A DNA stretch of 40,579 bases from Zetaproteobacteria bacterium (GCA_003233235.1 QILF01000052.1:1-40579); one strand, 5' to 3'; shown: positions 18,824 through 29,400, counted from the first letter of the stretch. The notes: generated by a model from the letters alone, not told the origin. Made by a program: numbers and translations.

Positions 18824-20719
18824 TTATTGCTTTGCCAGATAAAGCATAAGACAGCTTATTGCCGCTGGCGTTATGCCAGACAGGCGAGATGCCTGCCCGA
18901 GATTGGCTGGGCGCACTTGGTGCAGGCGCTGCCGACACTCAATACTCAATCCGGCCACCACTTCGTAATCCAGATCATCGGGAATCCGACGCTTTTCAAG
19001 TCCTTGAAAGCGCGAAACCTCCCGAGCCTGCTTCTGCAAATATCCATCGTAGTGAATCAGCGACTGCAAACTGGCATTGTCGCGTCTATCAAGACCGACG
19101 GCGCTATTCAGTAGCTGTATGGCAAGACGCACATCAACATCCTGACGGTGGGCATAAGCTGTAAACGCCATACCGTTCTCCGGCACGGGGAGGCCAGCAT
19201 CTTGTAAGCGGTTGCTCCATACCCGACCATGCCCGACCATTGTTGCCCGCATTTCGGTTTCTGCGGCCTGCAAGCGCTGCTGGCGACATTCAAACATGCG
19301 TTTTTGTTTATCGCTGTACAAACCTAGCCGGATAGCCGCCTCTCCGAGCCGCATATCTGCATTATCTTCTCGCAATTGCAGTCTGAATTCAGCGCGGGAA
19401 GTAAACATACGGTACGGCTCGCTTACCCCCTTGCGTACAAGATCATCAACCATTACACCCAGATAAGCCTCGGAACGATCTGGAACCCATGCCTCCAGAT
19501 CGCAGGCAAGCGCCGCCGCGTTAATTCCTGCCAAAAGCCCCTGTGCTGCCGCTTCCTCATAGCCTGTTGTACCATTGATTTGCCCGGCATGAAACAAGCC
19601 GCTGATTTTTTTACACTCCAAGGTGTGTTTCAATTCTGTCGGGTCCACATAATCATATTCTATAGCATAGCCCGGGCGGATAATAACGGCGTGCTCAAGG
19701 CCGGTAATGGCGCGAACAAATTTCCATTGCACGTCAACAGGCATCGAGGTGGAAATTCCATTCGGGTAAATCTCTTCATGATCACGACCCTCGGGTTCAA
19801 GAAATATCTGATGGCTCTCTTTGTCGGCAAAGCGCACCACTTTGTCCTCAATGCTTGGGCAATAGCGCGGCCCCCTAGAGCTAATCGCGCCCGAATACAT
19901 TGGAGAACGCTCTAAATGTGCGCGCAGAATATCATGTGATTTCGCGGTTGTGCGCGTGATATAACATGGGATTTGTTTTTCAATAAGCTTTTCACTCAGC
20001 GTGGAAAAGGGCAATACATCTACATCCCCGGGCTGCTCCTCAAGCCCTTCCCAGCAAATGCTACGTGCATCCAGCCGAGGTGGGGTTCCTGTTTTCAGGC
20101 GGCCAAGACGCAGTTCCTTTTGATAAAGCTCATCTGTCAAACCAACAATTGCCGCATCACCTGCTCGTCCGGCAGGAAAGGTTTTGTCGCCAACGTGAAT
20201 TAAACCACCCAAAAAGGTTCCTGTTGTTAGTACCACCGCTCCTGCCGAATGTGCCAGACCGAGTTCATCAATCGCACCGACTACGCGCTGTTGCTCAAAC
20301 ATGAGTTCGTGCACCGAACCCTGATGCAGTACAACACCGGATTCGGCAAGGTGCCGACGCATATGAATATGATACAAACGGCGATCGCACTGCGCTCGTG
20401 TCGCCTGTACTGCCGGGCCTTTGCCGCTATTCAATAACCGGTATTGCAGTGCTGAAACATCCGTCACTAGAGCCATAGCACCGCCCAAGGCATCCACCTC
20501 GCGTACCAGATGCCCTTTGCCGACGCCTCCGATGGCCGGATTGCAGGACATTTTAGCAATGGTATCCAGATTTTGTGTAATCAGGCGTACGCGTACACCA
20601 CGCCGGGCCGCAGCCAGTGCGGCTTCACATCCGGCATGACCCGCACCGATAACCAGAACATCGACCGCACCTGCCGGATGTTTCACGTGAAACGTGTTGT
20701 TGTTTTTATTTTCGCTCAT
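18824..20719 (-). CDS. mnmG: tRNA uridine-5-carboxymethylaminomethyl modification enzyme MnmG/GidA
   Basis: [74 protein letters not shown]. Confidence 0.97.
   Translation of the reverse strand: MSENKNNNTFHVKHPAGAVDVLVIGAGHAGCEAALAAARRGVRVRLITQNLDTIAKMSCNPAIGGVGKGHLVREVDALGGAMALVTDVSALQYRLLNSGKGPAVQATRAQCDRRLYHIHMRRHLAESGVVLHQGSVHELMFEQQRVVGAIDELGLAHSAGAVVLTTGTFLGGLIHVGDKTFPAGRAGDAAIVGLTDELYQKELRLGRLKTGTPPRLDARSICWEGLEEQPGDVDVLPFSTLSEKLIEKQIPCYITRTTAKSHDILRAHLERSPMYSGAISSRGPRYCPSIEDKVVRFADKESHQIFLEPEGRDHEEIYPNGISTSMPVDVQWKFVRAITGLEHAVIIRPGYAIEYDYVDPTELKHTLECKKISGLFHAGQINGTTGYEEAAAQGLLAGINAAALACDLEAWVPDRSEAYLGVMVDDLVRKGVSEPYRMFTSRAEFRLQLREDNADMRLGEAAIRLGLYSDKQKRMFECRQQRLQAAETEMRATMVGHGRVWSNRLQDAGLPVPENGMAFTAYAHRQDVDVRLAIQLLNSAVGLDRRDNASLQSLIHYDGYLQKQAREVSRFQGLEKRRIPDDLDYEVVAGLSIECRQRLHQVRPANLGQASRLSGITPAAISCLMLYLAKQ
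20679..20694. promoter_or_regulatory. parS: parS centromere site
   Basis: TGTTTCACGTGAAACG, 15/16 match to consensus; encodes FHVK near the MnmG N-terminus. Confidence 0.92.
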
Positions 20720-20761
20720 GGGGTGACAAGGTTAAGGGCGGGGCAGGTACAAATCCAGCGC

Positions 20762-20790
20762 AAAAAAAAGGGAGGCCGAAGCCCCCCTCT
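20762..20790 (-). terminator. Rho-independent terminator downstream of prk
   Basis: Minus strand AGAGGGGGGCTTCGGCCTCCCTTTTTTTT: GC-rich stem, TTCG loop region and T8 tract. Confidence 0.85.
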
Positions 20791-20806
20791 AAAACAGTGT
20801 TTGTAA

Positions 20807-21670
20807 TTACGATTTGCGCCGCTTCTCAAGCAACTCATGCATAATGGGTGTAAGAATCAGCTCCATTGCCAGAACCATTTTCGCCGCAGGTATAACAAGG
20901 GTATTGCGCCGCGACATAAATGAGTCCTTCAGCATGGAAATTAGCCACGGGAAATTAATCCCCCACTTCTGCGGGTCACGGATACGAATCACAATCACGC
21001 TTTCATCAGGCGTCGGTACATCGCGTGCAATAAACGGATTGGATGTATCGACCAGCGGTACACGTTGAAAGTTAATATCTGTATTCGTGAATTGCGGGGT
21101 AATGAAATGGACATAGTCATGCATACGCGACAGAATATTATCCACAACGGCTTCCTCGGAATAACCGCGCATTGCCGTGTCGCGATGGATCTTCTGAATC
21201 CATTCAAGATTAACAACAGGCACAACGCCCATCATCAAATCGACATAGGGGCGAACCTCTTCAACACCGCCATGCAGGCCTTCATAGAAAAGCAAATCAC
21301 TGCCCTCACCGATTTCCCGCCAGTCGGTAAAACGTCCGGCTTCCACGCCATAAATTTTGGCTTCATCATCGTCATGCACATAGGTTCTTGCCATGCCGCG
21401 CCCTGTTCGGCGATATGACTCGAACAATGCGGCAATTTTATCGAAAAGATTGGCATCGGCAGAAAAATGGCTTAAGCGTTTGCCCGCAGCCTCAAATTTT
21501 TTGGATTGCTCACGGAATTCATAACGATCAAATTTATGAAAGCAATCACCCTCAACAATCGCCGGCGTCACTTTCTCACGGCGAAAAATATGCTCCAATG
21601 CCACTTTGGCAGTGCTTGTACCCGCTCCGGAAGAACCCGTTACGGAAATGACTGGATATTTATCGGACAT
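20807..21670 (-). CDS. prk: Phosphoribulokinase
   Basis: PVISVTGSSGAGTSTAKVALEHIFRREKVTPAIVEGDCFHKFDRYEF, FYEGLHGGVEEVRPYVDLMMGVVPVVNLEWIQKIHRD. Confidence 0.95.
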   Translation of the reverse strand: MSDKYPVISVTGSSGAGTSTAKVALEHIFRREKVTPAIVEGDCFHKFDRYEFREQSKKFEAAGKRLSHFSADANLFDKIAALFESYRRTGRGMARTYVHDDDEAKIYGVEAGRFTDWREIGEGSDLLFYEGLHGGVEEVRPYVDLMMGVVPVVNLEWIQKIHRDTAMRGYSEEAVVDNILSRMHDYVHFITPQFTNTDINFQRVPLVDTSNPFIARDVPTPDESVIVIRIRDPQKWGINFPWLISMLKDSFMSRRNTLVIPAAKMVLAMELILTPIMHELLEKRRKS

Positions 21671-21844
21671 ACGCCCCTCCTGAAAGTTATAATAAAAACA
21701 GGCAATTACATGAATCCCATCTCCCTATACCTGTCTTTTGGGAGGCCATTCATTTCTTGCGGACACGGATTATGCCGTAGAACAGGGGTCTCCTACAAGG
21801 GCGGGTGTTTGCCACACAGTTTAAGCGCGGGTGGAAAGGTCGCA

Positions 21845-22603
21845 TCAGGGAATCAGCGTATTTTCGATGTTGGCAAGGAATGGTGCGTAAGTGATCAGCC
21901 AGCCGGATAAAATGCTGAAACTACCAAGAAAAATAAGCAGCCCTACCAGCATCAGTAGAATACCGGATATGATTTCGACAAGATGAAGGTAGCGGCGAAA
22001 ATTTTGCATCCAGCTGATGAAATGGTTGGTCGCCGCTGCCGCAAGCAGAAATGGAATACCGAGACCGAGGGAATAAACAGCGAGAAGAGCTGTACCGTGC
22101 AGCACCTGATCCTGCGCACCGGCCATAGCCAGAATGGCACCTAAAATCGGCCCGATGCAGGGTGTCCAGCCAAAAGCGAAGGCGGCCCCCAGTACAATCG
22201 CACCCGTGGCGCGCGTGCCTTGCACGCCGCTGGTATTTACATGCGCATCCACCATCAGAAAAGGAATGCGAATCAGACCGGTGTAGTGCAGGCCGAAGAC
22301 GAAAATAACAATTCCGGCAACTTTTCCCAGCTGTTGAAGGTGACCGAGCAACCACTGGCCGAAAAATGTCGCCGATGCTCCGAGGGCGATAAACACAAGA
22401 CTGAAACCGAGGATAAACCATAACGATTGCAACATGGCGCGGCGGCGAACATCGGGGGCTTCCGTTTTTAGCGCATCGACAGAGACGCCACTAATATACG
22501 ATAAATAGGCAGGAACCAGCGGCAGGACACAGGGGGAGAGAAAGGATAACAGTCCGGCCAGCAGTGCGCCGGCGAAGGATACTTCAAGCATGGGTTGCCT
22601 CAT
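21845..22603 (-). CDS. ccdA: Cytochrome c biogenesis protein CcdA (DsbD TM-domain family)
   Basis: GLLSFLSPCVLPLVPAYLSYISG; FAFGWTPCIGPILGAIL. Confidence 0.92.
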   Translation of the reverse strand: MRQPMLEVSFAGALLAGLLSFLSPCVLPLVPAYLSYISGVSVDALKTEAPDVRRRAMLQSLWFILGFSLVFIALGASATFFGQWLLGHLQQLGKVAGIVIFVFGLHYTGLIRIPFLMVDAHVNTSGVQGTRATGAIVLGAAFAFGWTPCIGPILGAILAMAGAQDQVLHGTALLAVYSLGLGIPFLLAAAATNHFISWMQNFRRYLHLVEIISGILLMLVGLLIFLGSFSILSGWLITYAPFLANIENTLIP

Positions 22604-22937
22604 TTTCCGAATTGGTTTCCGGGGATGTTGATATGTTTACCCAAGCGGCATATTGCTCAGCCGCCCGGCCTTTCAAGACGATAATCTCCGGAATATCATA
22701 GGGGTGATGTCGTTCAAGCCATTGTTTTATTTCAGATATCCGCTTGCTGGATGTTTTGATGCTCAGAAAATATTCCGTATTTTCCTGAACGTGTCCTTGC
22801 CAGCGATAGACGGATGTGCCGCGCGCGGAAATTTGCACACAGGCGGCCAAACCGCTTTCGACCATCTGTTTGGCCAGAGTCTTCGCCGTGGACGCGTCGT
22901 CAATGCTTGTTAATATGATGCCCAGATGATTGTTCAC
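22584..22937 (-). CDS. cutA: Divalent cation tolerance protein CutA
   Basis: GLAACVQISARGTSVYRWQGHVQENTEYFLSIKTS; HPYDIPEIIVL. Confidence 0.93.
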   Translation of the reverse strand: MNNHLGIILTSIDDASTAKTLAKQMVESGLAACVQISARGTSVYRWQGHVQENTEYFLSIKTSSKRISEIKQWLERHHPYDIPEIIVLKGRAAEQYAAWVNISTSPETNSENEATHA

Positions 22938-22977
22938 CCGCGCATTCTACCCGATAGGATAATGAAGGGAATGTTAA

Positions 22978-23008
22978 GGATGTGCTGATTTATTCCTGCA
23001 GCACTTCC
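22978..23008. mobile_element. 31-bp palindromic remnant related to the 9181-9319 element, TTAA-flanked
   Basis: GGATGTGCTGATTTATTCCTGCAGCACTTCC flanked by TTAA at 22974-22977 and 23009-23012; its start matches the 9181 element TIR (GGA-GTGCTGATT-ATTC). Confidence 0.5.
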
Positions 23009-23066
23009 TTAAGTGACGTTTTGCTTTTACATTCGGGTGCGACATTTAACCGGACAAGGAGGCCCC

Positions 23067-25013
23067 ATGAGCGGAGCTATCGAATCAATCCTTAATGAAA
23101 CACGTTTGTTTCTACCGCCGGAAAATTCTGCTGCGTGTATTGCCAGCATGGAGCAGTACCATGCGTTACGAAAGCGGTTCGATGCGGATTTTTCCGGCAC
23201 ATGGGGAGAATTGGCCGAGCAGCACATCCATTGGCGTAAGCCTTTCTCCACCGTGTTGGACGATACGGATGCGCCGTTTTTCAAGTGGTTTGCCGATGGC
23301 GAGATGAATGTATCCGAAAATTGTCTGGACCGGCATGTGGATGCCGGTTTCGGTGAACGTACGGCCATTATTTGGGAAGGTGAGTCGGGTGAGGTGCGGC
23401 AGATCAGTTATGCCGCGCTGTTGTCGGATGTCTGTCGTGCAGCCAATGCGATGCGTGAGCTGGGTGTGAAAAAGGGTGACCGGGTGATTATCTATATGCC
23501 GATGATACCTGAAGCGGCGGTGGCGATGCTGGCTTGCACGCGTATCGGTGCGACGCATTCGGTGGTGTTCGGTGCTTTTTCGGCGCATGCCTTGCACGAA
23601 CGCATTGTCGATGCCGGAGCGAAAATGATTGTGACTGCCGACGGTGGCTGGCGACGTGGCAAGGTGCATGCGCTCAAGCCCAGCGTGGATATGGCGCTTG
23701 GCGAAGGTAGCAATAAAGTTGAACACGTTATGGTGGTGCGTCGCGGTGGTAATGCAGTGGCTTGGCAGGAAGGGCGTGATGTCGAATGGCAGCAGGCACT
23801 GGCCGGGCAATCGGATATATGCGAGCCGCTGGCCGTGAGTGCCGAACATCCGATGTTCATTCTTTATACCTCAGGTTCGACCGGTTCACCGAAAGGCATT
23901 GTGCATGCCAGCGGCGGTTATCTGTTGTGGTCAATGCTGACCATGCAGTGGGTATTCGATTTTCAAACGGATAGCGATGTGTTTTGGTGTACCGCTGATA
24001 TCGGCTGGATTACCGGACACACCTATTCCGTTTACGGGCCGTTGGCCTGTGGCGGCACGACGCTGATGTACGAAGGCGTGCCGACTTACCCCGATGCAGG
24101 TCGTTTGTGGAAGATTTGTGCTGATCACGGGGTGACGGTTTTCTATACTGCACCGACAGCAATTCGCGCCCTGATTAAAGCAGGCGATGCATGGCCGCAA
24201 CAGCATGATCTTTGCAAATTACGTGTGCTGGGAACAGTCGGCGAGCCGATTAATCCCGAGGCATGGATATGGTATCGCAAGATGATTGGCGGCGAGCGAT
24301 GCCCTATTGTCGATACATGGTGGCAGACTGAAACCGGTGGTCACATGATTTCACCGCTGCCGTTTGCAACCGCAACCAAACCGGGTTCGGCGTGTTTGCC
24401 GTTGCCGGGCGTGTTTGCCGAAGTGGTTGATGCCGAAGGTGAGCCGGTTGGCAAAGGTCAGGGTGGATTGTTGGTGGTGAGTAAACCATGGCCATCGATG
24501 TTGCGTGGTATTTGGGGCGATGCGGAACGCTACCGTGATACTTACTGGAATAAATTCGGCAACCGCTATTATTTTGCCGGTGATGGTGCACGCACGGACG
24601 AAGACGGTTATTTCTGGATTATGGGACGCGTGGACGATGTGTTAAATGTTGCCGGTCACCGGCTGGGGACGATGGAAATTGAGTCGGCACTGGTGTCGCA
24701 TCCGGCGGTGGCAGAAGCGGCGGTTGTCGGTCGGCCTGATGAAATTAAGGGCGAGGCGATTTGTGCATTTGTGGTGCTGAAATCTGGAGATGTCGAATCA
24801 TTAGCAGGCGAATTGCGTCAACATGTGACCTCTGAAATTGGCGCAATTGCCAAGCCGGATGAGATTCGTTTTACCGATAACCTTCCCAAAACAAGATCCG
24901 GCAAGATTATGCGCAGGTTGCTGCGTGATATTGCTGCCGGACGGGATATTACTCAGGATATTAGCACCTTGGAGGATCATCGGGTCATTGAGCAGTTACA
25001 GGCTCAGAGATAA
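23067..25013 (+). CDS. acs: Acetyl-CoA synthetase
   Basis: [61 protein letters not shown] at 23067 with AAGGAGG SD. Confidence 0.96.
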   Translation: MSGAIESILNETRLFLPPENSAACIASMEQYHALRKRFDADFSGTWGELAEQHIHWRKPFSTVLDDTDAPFFKWFADGEMNVSENCLDRHVDAGFGERTAIIWEGESGEVRQISYAALLSDVCRAANAMRELGVKKGDRVIIYMPMIPEAAVAMLACTRIGATHSVVFGAFSAHALHERIVDAGAKMIVTADGGWRRGKVHALKPSVDMALGEGSNKVEHVMVVRRGGNAVAWQEGRDVEWQQALAGQSDICEPLAVSAEHPMFILYTSGSTGSPKGIVHASGGYLLWSMLTMQWVFDFQTDSDVFWCTADIGWITGHTYSVYGPLACGGTTLMYEGVPTYPDAGRLWKICADHGVTVFYTAPTAIRALIKAGDAWPQQHDLCKLRVLGTVGEPINPEAWIWYRKMIGGERCPIVDTWWQTETGGHMISPLPFATATKPGSACLPLPGVFAEVVDAEGEPVGKGQGGLLVVSKPWPSMLRGIWGDAERYRDTYWNKFGNRYYFAGDGARTDEDGYFWIMGRVDDVLNVAGHRLGTMEIESALVSHPAVAEAAVVGRPDEIKGEAICAFVVLKSGDVESLAGELRQHVTSEIGAIAKPDEIRFTDNLPKTRSGKIMRRLLRDIAAGRDITQDISTLEDHRVIEQLQAQR

Positions 25014-25047
25014 ACAGCCCGTGTTATTTCGCCATCACACCGGCCAC

Positions 25048-27777
25048 ATGGCGTCTTCGGCGCGCTGGTATCTGGCGATTACGGGGGTGCTTGCGTTGTT
25101 GTTGCTGGCAGCGCATTTTGCAGTTCAGGAACATGTGCAGAAAAAGATGCGTTTGGCCGTACATGGCTGGCTTGCCGATCACGGCGGCTCGGTTACGCAT
25201 GTTCGCTACCGTCTTTTACGCGGGGAACTGACGCTTGAGCAACTGCATGTTCAGGCTGCTGAGTTTTCGCTGGATGCACCGGAGGTTTTGCTGCATATAT
25301 CAAGCGGGACGATGTTTTCCCCTATGCCTTTTTTTGCGCAGGTACGTTTTGACCAACCTGTCGTGCGCATGCCACGCCAAACGATATTTGACGTGTTATC
25401 TGCTGATTCAGATAAAAGCCAAGCTATAAATATCGCATTGCGCCATACGTTGCGCAAGCTGTCGTTGCATGCGGGGATGCTATCGACTGTTGATATGACG
25501 GTGCATTTGCAAGGGAATAATACGGATACGGATGTTGGTGTTTTGCAGCAGGTTGACGGCAGTTTAAGTGCTGACGGTTTGTTTGTGGAAGGCATGCTGG
25601 ATGCAGGTATGTGGCAATTGCAGGGGCGTGTAGATAAAAATAACAGACTGAATGCAAAGGTTTCCTTGCAGGGCATGCCCTTATCATCAATAGCTAAATT
25701 AAGCGGTTTATCCTATGGCGGTTTATCAACAGCGAGCGGTGATTTGCAGTTAACGGGTGATTGGAATCAACGCAACATCAATACGCGGGGGGAATTACAA
25801 CTGTTGGAAGAAGAAGATGCCGGCCTGCTCAATATTGCGGGGGAATCAACGCCTAGCGGTCTACTCTGGCGCATGGCCTGTTCGCATGTGCAGCTTGCCG
25901 GATGGTCGAATGCGTTGCCGGTCATTGTCGGCAGGTCATTGGAAGACGGCGTGTTGAATGGCGAGATTTTGTTGCATCGGGAAATGGAAAACCCGCAATG
26001 GCGCATGGGCATGAATGGTGAGCTAAGCTCGGTGCGCATGCTTGGCGACGGGTTACCACCATGGACGATAGGTCTGATTCGTATACAGGATGCCGTGGTT
26101 GAGAAGGCCGCGAATATCTTCACGGCTGCACAAATAGATATTGAAGATGCTGCAATCGGTTTGAATATGATGGTTTCTGATTCTGTTGAGGGGGCTGTGA
26201 TTGTGCCTGAGGTAGAACGGCTTGTGTTGAAAAACATACAAACGCAGTTGTTCTTTTCCGACGGCTCCATTCTCAAGCTTCCTTCGATGCGCGGTTCGGG
26301 AAGGCTCGACCGGCAGCGCGGCAAACTCGAACTTGACGGGGAGCAGGCGGATTCCAATTCTGAACTTGCCTCCAGCCACACGAACGAGAACTGGTCTGTG
26401 CTTGCCGAAGGTGATTTTACCGGCAGCTATACGGCTGCGGTAAAAGCCAAGGGTGTGCCGCTGGTGCGACTGCGCCCATTATTACCGGTTTTATCCCTAC
26501 CCGGCGCATCCGGAGCGCCCGAATATGTTGGGCGGGGTGATTTTTCCGTATCAATAATCGGCAACCATGATGGCCTAACGGCAAGCGGGCAGGCTACGTT
26601 GCATGATGTCCGAATCATGCAGGGCGGCGACAGTTTGCTTGCTGAACAGGTGAGTGTGAATGTCGCGCAAGTGGATACACAAGGAAAACGCCAGTTGAAG
26701 CAGGTGACGATAAAAAACTGGCAGTATCAGTCGGCCTTGCATCCCCTGACCCGCCAAATCAAGGAAAATCCGCCGGGTGCAGAAGAAAGTGATGGAAAAG
26801 AAGCGATGCTTACGCCTTTACCGGCAGATGTGGAACGTTCTCCAGCTTTTCCTGAACTGAATTGGCAGATTGGTCGGCTGGTTGCCAGCGGAGGGCGCAT
26901 CAGTGTGGGGCGAGTCGATGCGCTGATTGCCGAAAAACTTGAGTTTTCATTGCGTCACTTAAGTTCGGATAAGGCTTCGCCGTTTACACTGAGCGGTGTG
27001 ATTGGGGAAGGTTCACTGCGTGCTCGCGGGTATCTTTCTCTGCAACCCCATACGCATGTGAGTATGGTTTTACATATTGCGAATATGCTGCCGTTTGTAT
27101 TTAACGATTGGATGCATATTTCCGGCATGCCGCATTTTGTACGCGGTAGATTGGATGCGGTATTGCACGTTAACAAGACACACAAAGACGAGTCTGATGC
27201 CTACACGGGAAAAATGGATTTAACGATGCATCAGGGTTTGCTCGAAGCCGGTGTATTTCCTGATGATCCGTTGACTACGCGTGGCGGATACGGTGCGCAA
27301 GCGTTGCTGGACAGGTTAAACCATGGGCGCAAATTAAATGTGGTATTTCCTTTTCATGGCGAATGGGGCGAAGGGTCGTTATTGGGCCATATCGGTGATG
27401 CGGGAATAGACTTTCTGATGCGCGCTGCCGGAAAAACATCAGTACAGCAAAACAAGAAGTTATCTGTGGTCAACAGGGTTACGCGCATTCGCTTGCAGGG
27501 GAAGCATAGTTTTTCCTACAACGAGCGGGTACGTTTACGACAGCTCATTCGGCAGATGATAAAGCAGCCTGAATTGATCGCTGAACTGGAGCCGCAGTTA
27601 GGAGCAGCACCCTTGGATGACAAAAAGCTGGCGCGTGTGCGTTACAGTCAGCGCATGATTGAGAAATATATGCGGCGTTTCGGTATTGCACGGAAGCGAA
27701 TTTTTCCCGTCTGGCCGGAGGCAGCGCATCGGCGCGGTGATGCGCCGGGAATCATTATTCGTGCGCGTTCATTGTGA
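25048..27777 (+). CDS. AsmA-like / DUF748-type large membrane-anchored protein
   Basis: N-terminal TM (WYLAITGVLALLLLAAHFAV), long beta-rich body; ORF-track start at 24838 lies inside acs, so a start near 25048 (or GTG 25021) is preferred. Confidence 0.72.
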   Translation: MASSARWYLAITGVLALLLLAAHFAVQEHVQKKMRLAVHGWLADHGGSVTHVRYRLLRGELTLEQLHVQAAEFSLDAPEVLLHISSGTMFSPMPFFAQVRFDQPVVRMPRQTIFDVLSADSDKSQAINIALRHTLRKLSLHAGMLSTVDMTVHLQGNNTDTDVGVLQQVDGSLSADGLFVEGMLDAGMWQLQGRVDKNNRLNAKVSLQGMPLSSIAKLSGLSYGGLSTASGDLQLTGDWNQRNINTRGELQLLEEEDAGLLNIAGESTPSGLLWRMACSHVQLAGWSNALPVIVGRSLEDGVLNGEILLHREMENPQWRMGMNGELSSVRMLGDGLPPWTIGLIRIQDAVVEKAANIFTAAQIDIEDAAIGLNMMVSDSVEGAVIVPEVERLVLKNIQTQLFFSDGSILKLPSMRGSGRLDRQRGKLELDGEQADSNSELASSHTNENWSVLAEGDFTGSYTAAVKAKGVPLVRLRPLLPVLSLPGASGAPEYVGRGDFSVSIIGNHDGLTASGQATLHDVRIMQGGDSLLAEQVSVNVAQVDTQGKRQLKQVTIKNWQYQSALHPLTRQIKENPPGAEESDGKEAMLTPLPADVERSPAFPELNWQIGRLVASGGRISVGRVDALIAEKLEFSLRHLSSDKASPFTLSGVIGEGSLRARGYLSLQPHTHVSMVLHIANMLPFVFNDWMHISGMPHFVRGRLDAVLHVNKTHKDESDAYTGKMDLTMHQGLLEAGVFPDDPLTTRGGYGAQALLDRLNHGRKLNVVFPFHGEWGEGSLLGHIGDAGIDFLMRAAGKTSVQQNKKLSVVNRVTRIRLQGKHSFSYNERVRLRQLIRQMIKQPELIAELEPQLGAAPLDDKKLARVRYSQRMIEKYMRRFGIARKRIFPVWPEAAHRRGDAPGIIIRARSL

Positions 27778-27810
27778 GTGCCGGTTTATTGTTAGTGCCG
27801 GTTTATTGTT
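27777..27810. repeat. 17-bp tandem repeat x2
   Basis: AGTGCCGGTTTATTGTT at 27777-27793 and 27794-27810. Confidence 0.9.
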
Positions 27811-27888
27811 AGTGGGGCATGTCTTCGGTTAGCATTGGCAACGTTCAACACTTCCTTAATTTTCTCTCAAATATAATCAGGAGTTCTC

Positions 27889-29277
27889 ATGACCATTCGT
27901 ACCCGTTTTGCACCTTCTCCGACCGGTATGCTGCATATCGGTGGCGCTCGAACCGCACTTTTTTCATGGTTGTATGCCCGTCATCACGGTGGTGAATTTG
28001 TCCTGCGTATTGAAGATACGGACCGTCAGCGTTCTACCGACGAGGCCACACAGGTCATTCTCGATGGTTTGAAATGGCTGGGTCTTGATTGGGATACGGA
28101 GCCGGTGTTTCAGGCGAGCCGCCAGCCCGAACATGTGCGCGCCGCGCAGCAGTTGATTGATAAAGGGCTTGCCTACCGTTGTTACTGTAGCCGTGAAGAA
28201 TTGGATACGATGCGCGAAGAGCAGCGTGCATGTGGAAAAAAGCCGAAATACGATGGTCGATGTCGGCATCGCCGCGAACACCCGGAAGGGCTGCCTTTTG
28301 TGGTGCGTTTTCGCTCGCCGGATGAGGGAGAAACAATCGTTCGCGATATGGTGCTTGGTGATGTGGTGTTTGATAATGGTGAACTGGATGATCTGATTAT
28401 TTTGCGTTCTGACGGCTCTCCAACCTACAATCTGGCAGTGGTGGTTGACGATGCGGCAATGGGAATTACGCATGTCGTGCGTGGTTCCGATCACCTGAAT
28501 AACACACCGCGTCAGATTCAATTGTATCAGGCGCTTGCTTTGCAACCGCCGGTGTTTGCACATATTCCGCTTATTCACGGGCCTGATGGTGCAAAAATGA
28601 GCAAACGGCACGGTGCGGTGGCCATCACCGAATACCGTGAGGCGGGTTATCTGCCGGATGCGGTGGTAAATTATCTGGCGCGTCTCGGCTGGTCGCACGG
28701 CGATGAGGAGGTCTTTTCGCGTCAGCAATTGATTGATCTGTTCGATTTGGAGCACGTGGGGAAAACGGCATCCCGGTTTGATCAGCAGAAACTGGATTGG
28801 CTAAACGGGCATTATCTTCACCAAAGCGAACCGTCTGCACTGGTTAACGAGGTCGCGCGCCTGCTGGATGCGGATACCGCTGGTGGCCCCGATTTAGCAG
28901 CAGTGATTGCCAGCTTGCAGGAGCGGTCGAAGAATATTATCGATTTGGCGGCGGGTGCATGTTTCTTTTATCGGCGGCCCGTTGTGTTTGATGAAAAAGC
29001 GCTAAAAAAGAATTTTAAGGAGGGTACGGATGCCCTGCTGGATGCGTTTGTCGAGCAGGCTGGTGCGTTGGATGAATGGAAGCCGGAGGCGATTCACAGT
29101 GTGATTGTTGCGGTGTGTGAGCAGTTCGAAGTTGGTATGGGGAAATTGGCACAACCGATTCGTATCCTGATTTCCGGTGGCCCTGTTTCGCCGCCGATTG
29201 ATGTTACGTTGGCCCTGCTTGGTTGCCAGGAAACGTTGGCACGTATTCACTCCGGGCGGATGTATATTGCGGCATAA
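27889..29277 (+). CDS. gltX: Glutamyl-tRNA synthetase
   Basis: TRFAPSPTGMLHIGGARTALFSWLYARHHGGEFVLRIEDTDRQRS; KMSKRHGA. Confidence 0.96.
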   Translation: MTIRTRFAPSPTGMLHIGGARTALFSWLYARHHGGEFVLRIEDTDRQRSTDEATQVILDGLKWLGLDWDTEPVFQASRQPEHVRAAQQLIDKGLAYRCYCSREELDTMREEQRACGKKPKYDGRCRHRREHPEGLPFVVRFRSPDEGETIVRDMVLGDVVFDNGELDDLIILRSDGSPTYNLAVVVDDAAMGITHVVRGSDHLNNTPRQIQLYQALALQPPVFAHIPLIHGPDGAKMSKRHGAVAITEYREAGYLPDAVVNYLARLGWSHGDEEVFSRQQLIDLFDLEHVGKTASRFDQQKLDWLNGHYLHQSEPSALVNEVARLLDADTAGGPDLAAVIASLQERSKNIIDLAAGACFFYRRPVVFDEKALKKNFKEGTDALLDAFVEQAGALDEWKPEAIHSVIVAVCEQFEVGMGKLAQPIRILISGGPVSPPIDVTLALLGCQETLARIHSGRMYIAA

Positions 29278-29349
29278 CGGCACATATTAAGACGGGATGA
29301 GTGCCCGATAATTGGCGTTTAATACCTACATGGACTAGAAAGACTCTAC

Positions 29350-29374
29350 ACGAGCTGTGAGCAACACAGTTCGT
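29350..29374 (+). promoter_or_regulatory. Hairpin in the rpfF leader
   Basis: ACGAGCTGTG-agcaa-CACAGTTCGT, 10-bp stem with one G-U pair, 16 nt before the GGAGG SD. Confidence 0.45.
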
Positions 29375-29400
29375 GAAATTTCATGTTCATGGAGGAACAA

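Noticed and set aside
19376-19915. 179-aa plus-strand ORF
   Set aside because: Antisense to mnmG, no domain
23166-23849. 227-aa minus-strand ORF
   Set aside because: Antisense to acs; His/Thr-rich composition typical of a shadow frame
24838-25047. N-terminal extension of the AsmA-like ORF
   Set aside because: Lies out of frame inside the conserved acs 3' end; a start at 25048 or 25021 gives a normal TM N-terminus
27849-27862. AACACTTCCTTAA resembling the right end of the 22978 palindrome
   Set aside because: No matching left end nearby; too short to call a third family member
27964-28755. 263-aa minus-strand ORF
   Set aside because: Antisense to gltX with no recognisable domain
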